NCBI GenBank assembly: GCA_035704905.1 | Contig: DASSWN010000093.1 | Location: forward strand, 1 to 6,022 | Direction of reading: 5' to 3' | Length of the DNA stretch: 6,022 nucleotides | From: DASSWG01 sp035704905 | Lineage (GTDB): Bacteria > Bacteroidota > Bacteroidia > Flavobacteriales > Flavobacteriaceae | In this document: positions 1-5,410 of the stretch, one piece after another | Position numbering within the stretch: the stretch's first letter is position 1 | Layout: each line of letters starts with the position of its first letter | The notes under the pieces: generated by a model | Databases searched by the model: none | What the model was told of the DNA's origin: nothing | The model's input: only the letters and a program-made list of their open reading frames with translations | Translations under genes and position numbers: made by a program

Positions 1-189
1 CCATTTATTACTGTTCATTCTCATAATTTCATTTACAAAATCGCAAACATCTTCGGTTTCGTTAATTCCCATTTCAGCAAAATCTACCATTGTTTTCATA
101 AATTCTTTTCGCATTGAAGGATGAACGCCTACAAAATCCATTTGCTTTAAAATTTCTTCTCGGTTGTTTTTTAAATCTTGAGTTGTCAT
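1..189 (-). CDS. Partial hypothetical protein, 3' end beyond the window
   Basis: An open frame of 63 codons runs from ATG at 189 to the left edge without a stop. The product begins MTTQDLKNNREEILKQMDF and is mixed-charge and predicted helical, with no signal peptide or membrane segment; many Met residues and acidic patches are visible. I do not recognise the family. An in-frame ATG further upstream at 228, directly after a TAA stop, would add 13 residues (MTYISCIEIETET); I prefer 189 because the inner start opens a typical soluble N-terminus, but neither start has a Shine-Dalgarno sequence to decide it. The gene lies beyond the probable terminator at 309-332, so it is likely a separate transcription unit, either another phage module or flanking host DNA. 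That the frame is coding is fairly likely; its function is unknown. Confidence 0.6.
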   Translation of the reverse strand, partial: MTTQDLKNNREEILKQMDFVGVHPSMRKEFMKTMVDFAEMGINETEDVCDFVNEIMRMNSNKW

Positions 190-384
190 AGTTTCTGTTT
201 CAATTTCTATACAGCTAATATACGTCATTTAGTTGTTTCAAAGCAACCAATAAGAAAGTTTAACATTTCTTGTCAGCCCAATAATAACAAAGGTTTCGGG
301 CGTTTCGTAAAAAAAACTTCAAAAAAGTTTTTGAAAAAAGGGTGAAAAGACGTCAATTTTTTGGAAGTGGCGGAAAAAAGTAGA
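190..384. other. Intergenic region at a transcription-unit boundary
   Basis: This 195-bp A/T-rich stretch holds the hairpin described separately at 309-332. Between the hairpin and the next gene the minus strand has several TTG triplets and a TAAACTTTC element near 259-268. The latter is a poor match to the Bacteroidota -7 consensus TAnnTTTG, with one extra base and a final C. A promoter for the gene at 1-189 is expected here, but I cannot place one with confidence. No RNA gene or other ORF is convincing. Confidence 0.4.
309..332 (-). terminator. Probable intrinsic terminator of the late operon
   Basis: On the minus strand AAAAACTT (332-325), a 5-nt loop TTTTG and AAGTTTTT (319-312) form a perfect 8-bp stem. 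The T tract continues to 309, giving eight consecutive T residues. The element lies 53-76 bases after the stop codon of the 241-aa gene, where a terminator is expected. The stem is weak (one G:C pair), so the call rests on perfect complementarity, the T tract and position. The complement could also work weakly on the plus strand, but there the trailing T run is shorter and no plus-strand gene is supported. Confidence 0.6.
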
Positions 385-1110
385 TCAAAAACGGATTAAA
401 TCGAAGGAAAAACCAATACCGATTTGCGGTGTAAAAGTGAAGTTTTCCCCTATTCCATAGCCTGCGTACACAGAAATTCCGAACCGTTTTTTAGAGCGCT
501 CAAAAGAATAGGCGTCAAGCCCAATTGTATTGATGTATTTATTGGAATTAACAACTTCAATTCTAAATTCATCTTTCCAAAATCCAATACTTTTGTCGCC
601 AATAGCAAAACTTATTTTGTTTGGTATTGAAATTGAATCTATAATGTTTCCAAATTGGTTTGAGGTTCCTGAAATATAATAGAATTTGTCATTTTTTGAC
701 CAATTCCGAGAAAACTCAAAAGGCACCGGAACTTCATAAGGTACTTTAATGGTATCAATAATTATTTGCTGCTCAATTTCCCCGGCCGCCGAAACCTTAT
801 CGAATTTTTCAGTTAGTTCCCGAAGCTGATCCGATGTTTCGTTTAGCAATATCAACAGGTTTTCTTTTTCCCCTTTCAAGGCTCGTTTTTCCGCCACCAT
901 TTGCCCTCTTTCATTGGTGTAATGACTAATGGTATCGGCAAGGTAATTTTCGACGTTCTCACGGCTTTGTTCGAGGTTTCGAGTTTCGGAACATTGGCGC
1001 AAAAAAAGGAACAGCAAAACCACTCCGGCGATCGTCGCGATCCAGAGATATTTTTTGAGGTTATTTAGTTTCCTATTCCGGCTTTCCAGCCATTGCTTTT
1101 CCGTGTTCAT
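385..1110 (-). CDS. Membrane-anchored coiled-coil protein with OM-like C-terminus
   Basis: The 241-residue product has four visible parts. A basic cytoplasmic N-terminus is followed by one transmembrane helix (about 21-37, YLWIATIAGVVLLFLFL) and a long charged coiled coil (about 41-108). Next is a linker with DTIKVPYEVPVP (119-130). The end is beta-rich and contains GISVYAGYGI and GIGFSFDLIRF, with a terminal Phe. Alternating aromatic/Gly strands plus a final Phe resemble a beta-barrel assembly signal. Proteins with this plan and a 'GIG..(Y/F).LIRF' ending recur next to lysis genes in Bacteroidota phages, to my knowledge without tested function. A spanin-like role joining inner and outer membranes is an inference. 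The start is firm: an in-frame TAG directly precedes the ATG at 1110. It is separated from the amidase by 162 bp with repeats, so it may have its own promoter, and it is followed by the terminator at 309-332. Confidence 0.85.
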   Translation of the reverse strand: MNTEKQWLESRNRKLNNLKKYLWIATIAGVVLLFLFLRQCSETRNLEQSRENVENYLADTISHYTNERGQMVAEKRALKGEKENLLILLNETSDQLRELTEKFDKVSAAGEIEQQIIIDTIKVPYEVPVPFEFSRNWSKNDKFYYISGTSNQFGNIIDSISIPNKISFAIGDKSIGFWKDEFRIEVVNSNKYINTIGLDAYSFERSKKRFGISVYAGYGIGENFTFTPQIGIGFSFDLIRF

Positions 1111-1112
1111 CT

Positions 1113-1189
1113 AAAGTTTATCTAATTTTTATCACTTAATTAACTGAATGTCATTGTGTTGTGGTCGATTTTAGATAAAGTCTATCTAA
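1113..1189. repeat. Near-direct repeat AAAGTYTATCTAA, two copies
   Basis: Plus-strand AAAGTTTATCTAA (1113-1125) and AAAGTCTATCTAA (1177-1189) match at 12 of 13 bases. On the coding (minus) strand the first copy ends two bases before the start codon of the 241-aa gene; the second lies inside the inverted repeat 1169-1191. Paired copies upstream of a gene suggest a regulator site, but no regulator is encoded in the window and chance in A/T-rich DNA is possible. Confidence 0.4.
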
Positions 1190-1191
1190 AA
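1169..1191. repeat. Inverted repeat TTTTAGATA-N5-TATCTAAAA
   Basis: Two perfect 9-bp arms (1169-1177 and 1183-1191) flank the loop AAGTC. No T tract follows on either strand, so it is not a standard terminator. It lies between the amidase stop and the 241-aa gene start, fitting an operator, an mRNA-stabilising hairpin at the 3' end of the amidase transcript, or a processing site. I cannot choose among these from sequence alone. Confidence 0.5.
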
Positions 1192-1240
1192 ACTTAGTTA
1201 AAGGGTTTTGATTAATTGTTTTGTTATTTCCGCCTGTTTT

Positions 1241-1256
1241 TTTGCATATATGCAAA
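1241..1256. repeat. 16-bp perfect palindrome TTTGCATATATGCAAA
   Basis: The sequence is its own reverse complement over 16 bases with no spacer, and symmetry ends at the next base on each side. It lies 17-32 bases past the amidase stop codon. Perfect dyads of this length suit a dimeric DNA-binding protein better than an RNA hairpin, because there is no loop. A run of T residues on the plus-strand left side does not form a minus-strand terminator. Its role as an operator is inference. Confidence 0.5.
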
Positions 1257-1272
1257 TTCATACCATTTATGG

Positions 1273-1794
1273 TCAAATACATTTCAACCAATCCTTAATC
1301 AATTCCGCATATTTCGCTTCGTTCTCAAATTTTTCCGCTTCTTCATTGCTGCCAAAAAAAGGCTCGACAATAATTGCCGGTGCTTCCATAAGGGAAAGAA
1401 AAACAAAGCCGCGATCGCCTTTTCCGTGTTCTTTCACTCCGCGATTGTTGGTTTGGTACTGACTTGACAATTTTTGGCAAAAATCGTACCCCACCATATA
1501 AGAAAAATCGTTTCCCGGATAAACAATTGCTTCGCAGCCGTTCGCCGAACTATCGCTGAAAGAATTAAAATGCAGCTCTACAACGAGGTCGTAATTTTTT
1601 GGGTTCAGCATTTCCGCGAGTTTCCTCATTTGCGTGGTGTACCCCCCGCCAAGCGGTCGTTTATAAATATCCGCAATCCCGCCCAAATAGCTCGCTACTT
1701 CCGAATTATACATATATTCCGAAGTATGAAGATAAGGCGAATAAGCGCCAGGGCTTGTTTTATCGTGACCTATTATTACAGCTACTCTTTTCAT
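1273..1794 (-). CDS. N-acetylmuramoyl-L-alanine amidase (endolysin)
   Basis: This is a 173-residue zinc amidase of the Amidase_3 type, which cuts the bond between N-acetylmuramic acid and the L-Ala of the peptide stem during lysis. Visible motifs are GHDKTSPGA with His10, SEYMYN with Glu26 in the E-x3-N context, VELHFNS with His75, and IIVEPFFGSNEE with Glu144. These fit the His/Glu/His zinc ligands and the catalytic Glu of the family. The protein is only a catalytic domain: no signal peptide, membrane segment or cell-wall-binding domain, so a holin is needed for release. I chose ATG at 1794, which forms an ATGA overlap with the stop of the lipoprotein gene; a TTG at 1800 would add two residues but overlaps further. 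It is the last gene of the compact lysis block and the best-supported function in the window. Confidence 0.92.
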   Translation of the reverse strand: MKRVAVIIGHDKTSPGAYSPYLHTSEYMYNSEVASYLGGIADIYKRPLGGGYTTQMRKLAEMLNPKNYDLVVELHFNSFSDSSANGCEAIVYPGNDFSYMVGYDFCQKLSSQYQTNNRGVKEHGKGDRGFVFLSLMEAPAIIVEPFFGSNEEAEKFENEAKYAELIKDWLKCI

Positions 1795-2042
1795 TCGCAA
1801 ATTTCTTCTTTAAGATTGGACAAATTCTTTTTCAATTTCTTCGCTGCTTCGTTTATTTCAATCAATTCCTGTATCTTTTTTTGCTCTGACTTCAAGTGGT
1901 CTATTTCCACTCGCAAAAGGTGGTTTTCGGCTTTCAAACTATCGAGCGCAACGGTTTTTTGAACGTATTTTGTTTTTTCGATCACACGGGTTGTGGTGCA
2001 ACCGATCAAAAGAAAAACCAACAAAAACCTAAAAATCCACAT
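1791..2042 (-). CDS. Coiled-coil lipoprotein, outer-membrane spanin candidate
   Basis: The 83-residue product opens with a short lipoprotein signal peptide (MWIFRFLLVFLLIGC); LIGC is a good lipobox, so Cys15 should be lipidated and the mature protein is 69 residues. The rest is an almost continuous charged coiled coil (about 33-80, LKAENHLLRVEIDHLKSEQ). TTTR follows the Cys rather than an acidic run, so the surface-export signal of Bacteroidota lipoproteins is absent and a periplasm-facing position in the outer membrane is likely. That is the expected placement of an o-spanin (Rz1-like), although classical Rz1 proteins are Pro-rich and this one is not. The gene start overlaps the 53-aa gene by 14 bases and its stop overlaps the amidase ATG by 4. 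The lipoprotein call is strong; the spanin role is inferred from context. Confidence 0.85.
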   Translation of the reverse strand: MWIFRFLLVFLLIGCTTTRVIEKTKYVQKTVALDSLKAENHLLRVEIDHLKSEQKKIQELIEINEAAKKLKKNLSNLKEEICE

Positions 2043-2190
2043 CTTTTAAAAGTTCGTTCATTTCCCATATTTCCGAGTTCCAATTATCAACTTTCATTTC
2101 GACCACCACCACCGGGTCGATCTTGACCGGTTCTTGGTTAAAGAAATTAAAGGGGAAAAAGAACAAAACGCATAATCCTATCTTTTTCAT
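2029..2190 (-). CDS. Small secreted protein in the lysis block
   Basis: A 53-codon ORF starts at ATG 2190 and ends with TAG at 2029-2031. The product starts MKKIGLCVLFFFPFNFFNQE, a basic N-terminus plus hydrophobic core like a signal peptide, followed by a VKIDPVVVVEMKVDNWNSE segment and an acidic end, DVDF. The ATG forms an ATGA overlap with the stop of the 118-aa gene, and the 3' end overlaps the lipoprotein start by 14 bases, so the frame fills an otherwise unexplained gap in a tightly packed operon. The lone Cys7 lies inside the hydrophobic core and is not a clear lipobox. I do not recognise the family. By position between two spanin candidates it could be a periplasmic lysis accessory, but that is speculation. 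Its small size is the main reason for caution. Confidence 0.68.
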   Translation of the reverse strand: MKKIGLCVLFFFPFNFFNQEPVKIDPVVVVEMKVDNWNSEIWEMNELLKDVDF

Positions 2191-2543
2191 CGTATCACAT
2201 TTATCGCTTCGTTTATCGTCTTTTGCAACTTGTTAACCCCCACCGCCGCGCTGTCCACTTTCTTGCCGATCTTTTCCACTTTCGCATCCATCCTATTGTC
2301 TATTTCCGGCATTATTTTCCGCCTGATTTCTTCGATCATTTCTTCGGAATAGCCTTTGTTTTCATTCAATCTTTTTTCCAAGCTGTCTGCATATAGGTAA
2401 AAAGTCGCTAAATTCGTCGCCACCAAAATCACGATAAAAAAACTTTTCGGGTCTTTTTGCGTCGCTTGATAAAACCGGTCGAACATCCTTTCAATAAAAC
2501 CCATTTTTCGGTCAAGTGCATCATTGGGTAAGTTTTGGGGCAT
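2187..2543 (-). CDS. Inner-membrane coiled-coil protein, i-spanin candidate
   Basis: The 118-residue product has a 33-residue N-terminus with Arg/Lys (RKMGFIERMFDRF) and one transmembrane helix at about 34-52 (SFFIVILVATNLATFYLYA). About 65 charged, helical residues with coiled-coil character follow to the C-terminus. Basic residues before the helix favour cytoplasm-in, periplasm-out topology, the plan of an Rz-like i-spanin: an inner-membrane anchor with a periplasmic coiled coil. The lipoprotein two genes downstream would be its partner. Sequence similarity to classical Rz is not apparent, so this is a topology and context call. The long N-terminus is atypical for Rz; a holin accessory is an alternative. 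The gene starts 14 bases after the 74-aa gene and overlaps the 53-aa gene by ATGA. Confidence 0.8.
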   Translation of the reverse strand: MPQNLPNDALDRKMGFIERMFDRFYQATQKDPKSFFIVILVATNLATFYLYADSLEKRLNENKGYSEEMIEEIRRKIMPEIDNRMDAKVEKIGKKVDSAAVGVNKLQKTINEAINVIR

Positions 2544-2557
2544 TTCTTAAACATTTT

Positions 2558-2782
2558 TCAAATTAAAACCAATAGAAGCCCGGGAATGACGGCATAGATC
2601 ACATCCACCACTTCCGGCGTTCCTTTTTTGAGGATTCCATCCCAAACGATCTCTTTTCCAAGTGCGATCATAGCGGTGAACATCAATGCCATCCAAGGAT
2701 CGAAAACCAAATCTAAAATGACGAAAAGGAAAAATCCAAAAACAAAATGCTTCAATAGGTCGTGCCTTAACAGTTTTTTCAT
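2558..2782 (-). CDS. Small hydrophobic membrane protein
   Basis: This 74-residue product is mostly hydrophobic: a basic start (MKKLLRHDLLKH), helices at about 13-27 and 30-42, the motif KEIVWDGILKKGTPEVVD (43-60), and a final hydrophobic stretch (61-74). The 'KE..WD....GTPE..D' motif between membrane helices recurs in small phage and prophage membrane proteins near lysis genes, to my recollection; I cannot name a characterised member. It may be an antiholin, a second holin or another lysis accessory. The ATG at 2782 overlaps the stop of the 73-aa gene by ATGA, so the two are probably translated together. That it is a real membrane protein gene is likely; its role is open. Confidence 0.8.
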   Translation of the reverse strand: MKKLLRHDLLKHFVFGFFLFVILDLVFDPWMALMFTAMIALGKEIVWDGILKKGTPEVVDVIYAVIPGLLLVLI

Positions 2783-3000
2783 CGTTCCGTTTTTTTGCCC
2801 AAAAACCTATCGAGCAGTTCAATCAATTTTTTCTTCGCCAAAACCAACAAAAGCCCGGTCAAAATCAAACCAACTATCCACGTTTCCGGAATTTCTTTTA
2901 GTGTTTCCACGAAAAGGTAAACCGCGCCCAAAGCAAATCCCGCCAAAATGAACAGAACGCCCAAAACTTTTGACACATATTCTTTTTTTTCCTTTTTCAT
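2779..3000 (-). CDS. Two-helix membrane protein, class II-like holin candidate
   Basis: The 73-residue product has a strongly basic start (MKKEKKEYVSK), a first transmembrane helix at about 11-31 and a short acidic turn (ETLKEIPET). A second helix at about 41-55 and a basic tail (KKKLIELLDRFLGKKTER) follow. Two helices with both ends cytoplasmic, this length and a charged tail match the class II holin plan, and the gene heads the lysis block containing the amidase, which has no signal of its own. Holins are poorly conserved, so topology and position are the main evidence. It begins 36 bases after the fibre gene; that gap shows no clear promoter or terminator, so read-through from the tail genes is likely. 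Confidence 0.78.
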   Translation of the reverse strand: MKKEKKEYVSKVLGVLFILAGFALGAVYLFVETLKEIPETWIVGLILTGLLLVLAKKKLIELLDRFLGKKTER

Positions 3001-3036
3001 AATTTCTGTTTTTAAAATTCTTCGATCCTGTAATAA

Positions 3037-4815
3037 TTACCAAGTTGCCAATTCCGCCCTCACCCACGTGTCCGTGGCAACGCACACGTAAATATGCGTG
3101 GCCGTTATCCGTATTTCCCCGGTAGTTCCGGTGTCCGTAGCCGATGCCGGCGCGGTGTTCAGCGCGGAAACTTTGTACTGTGTGGCGGAAACCTCTCCGG
3201 CCACCTGTAAAAGCTCTCCGGTGGTGTTGGCTTCAAAATTATCGATGCCTATTGCGGTTTGCCCGTTTTTAAGTATGGTGAAAGCATCGCTTTGGCCGCT
3301 GGAGGTGATTCCATTGCCGACAACGAACAACCTATCCAAAGCGTCAAAAAAGGTGGTGCCGTTGGGCACATAATCGGTGTCGTTGCTGCCAATTACAAAT
3401 TCGTTGAAACTTTCAGCGGCTGTATATTCGCCCCCCGCAAATGAGTTTTCCCCGGAAGCGATAGTATGATCTCCTGAAGCTATAGATTGACGGCCTGAAG
3501 AAGTTGTTGAAACACCAAGAGCAAATGATCTGTCTCCTGTAGCACCATGGGTTGTCGAAGCTGAGAAATTAGCGCTTAAATCAAAGGCAGATATTCCTAT
3601 GTCGCCATAATTTCCGCTTGCGCGGGCGGCGGGCACATAGCCTTTTGTTGTGACGGGGAAGGTAGTAACGGTTATGGCCTGGAAAGGGATTTCCGGCTTA
3701 AACATTATGAACGCGTCACTATTTACATCTGTTTCCGCCCAACTGACCTGTACGTTCGCCTCGGCGGTATTCCAATTATCGATTTCGGTTTGTGTGATCG
3801 ATTTTACGGAAAAAGGGACGGTAGGGTCAATTTCGTGGTTGGGTACTTGTGTACCCTCGACGTACCCAGCCCCGTTGGCAAGTTGCACATTGCTTGTTGG
3901 AACATCGGAAACCATCGCAAAAGTTCCCGATTGATCGGGAAACTCATAATTACGCTCCGCTGTTAGCAATGATGTATTCAAAACCCCAATGCTGCCAAGT
4001 GATGTTGACAATGCTATCCCATCACCGTTGAAGTTTGAAATCGAGAGCCTTTCAGGGACAATGTTAAGCCCCGAACTCCCCATCGGATTGTCATCAATAG
4101 AGAAAATATCAATATCACCGGAATCGTCAATTATAAGAACCCCCTTATCCGCGTCATCGAAACCGCCTTTGATTTCAAATCTTTGCCCTGTGGTTACAAT
4201 TGTGTTAAAGGTGGTCAAGGTGTCGTTTTCAGTCAACACGTCTTGAAAGGTCGGGGTTTCGGTGGTAATATCGCTCGTCAAAGCAAACGTGCCGGATTGG
4301 TCTGGGAGTTGGTAGGTTCTGTCCCCTGTTATATTTTCGTTTTTTAATGCCGCATAACCGAAACCATCACCGTCGTTCCAATAAATTCCATTCGGAGCAT
4401 TGAGTGTTAGTGAATCTGTTTGGATTTTTAAACGCTCTTGAGCCGTCAGAAAAGTTTCTCGTGTATCAATAAAATGACTATGACTTTTGATTTTTGTATC
4501 AAAGGCATTTAACTCCACTTCATAAATCGAATCATTATCCATAGAAAAGCCAACACCCTCAACTTCGAAATCTTCTTCAATATATCTACCAATGTAATAT
4601 AAACTATCATTTTCTCTTCCCGAAACCCTAAGTTTTGATCCCCAATCTACGTTTGAAATTGTCAGCTTTCCTTCAATCAAAACATTGTCTTTGATCGTGA
4701 CAAGGGTGTCCAACGCCGAAATGGTATCGGTTTTAATACCATTCGGAAACCATTGCTGTCCGAAAAGCGTGATTGAAATAAATAAAAATGCTGTTGTGAA
4801 AATTGTCTTTTTCAT
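3037..4815 (-). CDS. Signal-peptide-bearing tail-fibre or adhesin-like protein
   Basis: This 592-residue protein begins with a classical signal peptide (MKKTIFTTAFLFISITLFGQ), giving cleavage near residue 20. Two copies of an R-x-Y-x-(L/F)-PDQSGTFA-x-x-SD motif lie at 166-182 and 288-304. A Ser/Ala/Gly-rich stretch at 419-476 (RQSIASGDHTIASGENSFAG) has the periodicity of YadA-type trimeric adhesin heads. Then come DRLFVVGNG...SDAFTILKNGQTAIGI (494-524) and a C-terminal segment (552-592, NTAPASATDTGTTGEIRIT...WVRAELATW) of a type common at the ends of phage structural proteins. It is likely a homotrimeric beta-rich receptor-binding fibre. A signal peptide is unexpected on a virion part assembled in the cytoplasm, so a surface-exported adhesin is an alternative. 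It directly follows the two small tail proteins (4-base gap) and precedes the holin candidate. Confidence 0.85.
   Translation of the reverse strand: MKKTIFTTAFLFISITLFGQQWFPNGIKTDTISALDTLVTIKDNVLIEGKLTISNVDWGSKLRVSGRENDSLYYIGRYIEEDFEVEGVGFSMDNDSIYEVELNAFDTKIKSHSHFIDTRETFLTAQERLKIQTDSLTLNAPNGIYWNDGDGFGYAALKNENITGDRTYQLPDQSGTFALTSDITTETPTFQDVLTENDTLTTFNTIVTTGQRFEIKGGFDDADKGVLIIDDSGDIDIFSIDDNPMGSSGLNIVPERLSISNFNGDGIALSTSLGSIGVLNTSLLTAERNYEFPDQSGTFAMVSDVPTSNVQLANGAGYVEGTQVPNHEIDPTVPFSVKSITQTEIDNWNTAEANVQVSWAETDVNSDAFIMFKPEIPFQAITVTTFPVTTKGYVPAARASGNYGDIGISAFDLSANFSASTTHGATGDRSFALGVSTTSSGRQSIASGDHTIASGENSFAGGEYTAAESFNEFVIGSNDTDYVPNGTTFFDALDRLFVVGNGITSSGQSDAFTILKNGQTAIGIDNFEANTTGELLQVAGEVSATQYKVSALNTAPASATDTGTTGEIRITATHIYVCVATDTWVRAELATW
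3388..3561 (-). repeat. YadA-head-like repeat region within the fibre gene
   Basis: Residues 419-476 of the 592-aa protein contain successive short units of the form S-x-A-x-G (SFALG, SIASG, TIASG, SFAGG) spaced about 7-14 residues apart. This is the sequence signature of the left-handed beta-roll in trimeric autotransporter heads (Hep_Hag repeats). The coding DNA here looks more A/T-rich than the flanking codons, hinting at modular exchange. Confidence 0.65.
3904..3954 (-). repeat. Second copy of the PDQSGTFA motif in the fibre gene
   Basis: Codons 288-304 encode the second unit. It matches the first copy at 12 of 17 residues, while the DNA is more diverged, so selection appears to maintain the protein motif rather than a recent DNA duplication. 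The following segment (QLANGAGYVEGTQVPNHEI) begins a different module. Confidence 0.65.
4270..4320 (-). repeat. First copy of the PDQSGTFA motif in the fibre gene
   Basis: Codons 166-182 encode RTYQLPDQSGTFALTSD. A second copy, RNYEFPDQSGTFAMVSD, is encoded at 3904-3954. The motif recurs in Bacteroidota phage fibres and looks like the boundary between successive beta modules; the copies are about 122 residues apart, consistent with an internally duplicated unit. Confidence 0.65.
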
Positions 4816-4819
4816 AATA

Positions 4820-5410
4820 TTATATTTGCGTTCCGTTTAAAAATTCCCATTTTGTGCCGATCCCCGTTGTGAGGTCGCCCGTGTTGTCTATACATTTCAA
4901 ATCGCCAAAAAAATCTTGGTTGTAAGTTGGATCGTGAAAGCATCCGCCCGTTGCTATATCGCCTATTTCTATTCCCGCTGCCGTGTTGTTGATTCCTTTT
5001 GCCAATCTGAAATTTTGATTGTTTATTAATATTTCCCGTGCCGCGGGAATGTTTTCAATTTTTGACCATTCATTACCGTTCCATTGCCACATTCCCAAAG
5101 TAACCGACCCCGATTGTTGCACATAGTAATCGGTTAGGTCAAAAGAAGCGGGAGGCGTGTTGTTTGGCGTTCCTGTACCGTAGTGAATAACCACGCCCTC
5201 ATCGCTGTTTATTTCCTGTTGTAACTCGTTTATTGCAGCGACGATACTTGTTTTATCGTCGGTAGAAAGATCATCGAGATTGCCGATCAATAAATTTGGC
5301 TGCTTCAACATTTCTTCGAGAATAGGCCGCAACACGTCCGCAGTAATTTCCTCGTTGTTATTTTGAACGATGTTTTGTTGGATCAATAATAATACTTGTG
5401 CCTGTGTCAT
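4820..5410 (-). CDS. Putative tail-fibre protein, longer paralogue
   Basis: The 196-residue product has an N-terminal helical segment (1-35, with NNNEEITADVLRPILEEML). An 'LSTDDKTSIVAAINEL' motif (48-63) follows, of a type repeated in many phage fibres. A beta segment (72-119) ending WQWNGNEWSKIE comes next, then a C-terminal domain (about 120-196, Cys157 and Cys173) absent from its neighbour. Residues 1-119 align with almost the whole upstream 118-aa protein at about 60% identity by eye. No signal peptide is present. The shared N-terminus is probably an attachment or oligomerisation module, with the extra domain as a distal part; this is inference. The start at 5410 lies 3 bases after the previous stop, and the stop lies 4 bases before the fibre ATG, so the three are co-transcribed. 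Confidence 0.82.
   Translation of the reverse strand: MTQAQVLLLIQQNIVQNNNEEITADVLRPILEEMLKQPNLLIGNLDDLSTDDKTSIVAAINELQQEINSDEGVVIHYGTGTPNNTPPASFDLTDYYVQQSGSVTLGMWQWNGNEWSKIENIPAAREILINNQNFRLAKGINNTAAGIEIGDIATGGCFHDPTYNQDFFGDLKCIDNTGDLTTGIGTKWEFLNGTQI

Noticed and set aside
1151..1261. 36-codon minus-strand ORF (MNLHICKKTGGNNKTINQNP...) in the spacer after the amidase
   Set aside because: It has no recognisable domain, runs through both the palindrome and the inverted repeat, and lacks the overlap pattern of the real genes. It is most likely a chance frame.
1798..1800. TTG start for the amidase
   Set aside because: It adds only two residues before an ATG that makes the same ATGA overlap seen at three other junctions.
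1474..1962. 162-codon plus-strand ORF opposite the amidase and lipoprotein
   Set aside because: It is antisense to two well-supported genes, has an unstructured low-complexity product and no motifs.
2547..2822. Minus-strand frame of 91 codons (MNCSIGFWAKKRNDEK...)
   Set aside because: It is an alternative frame over the 74-aa membrane gene; the product is Cys/Arg/Gly-rich without domains, while the other frame has coherent helices and an ATGA junction.
2819..3085. Minus-strand frame of 88 codons (MRCHGHVGEGG...)
   Set aside because: It overlaps the end of the fibre gene and the holin candidate in another frame and shows no coherent protein features.
3841..3867. GGGTAC-TTGT-GTACCC hairpin and a third GTACCC
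   Set aside because: It lies inside the fibre coding sequence, has only 6-bp arms and no T tract; it is explained by codons for GY-V-E-GTQVP.
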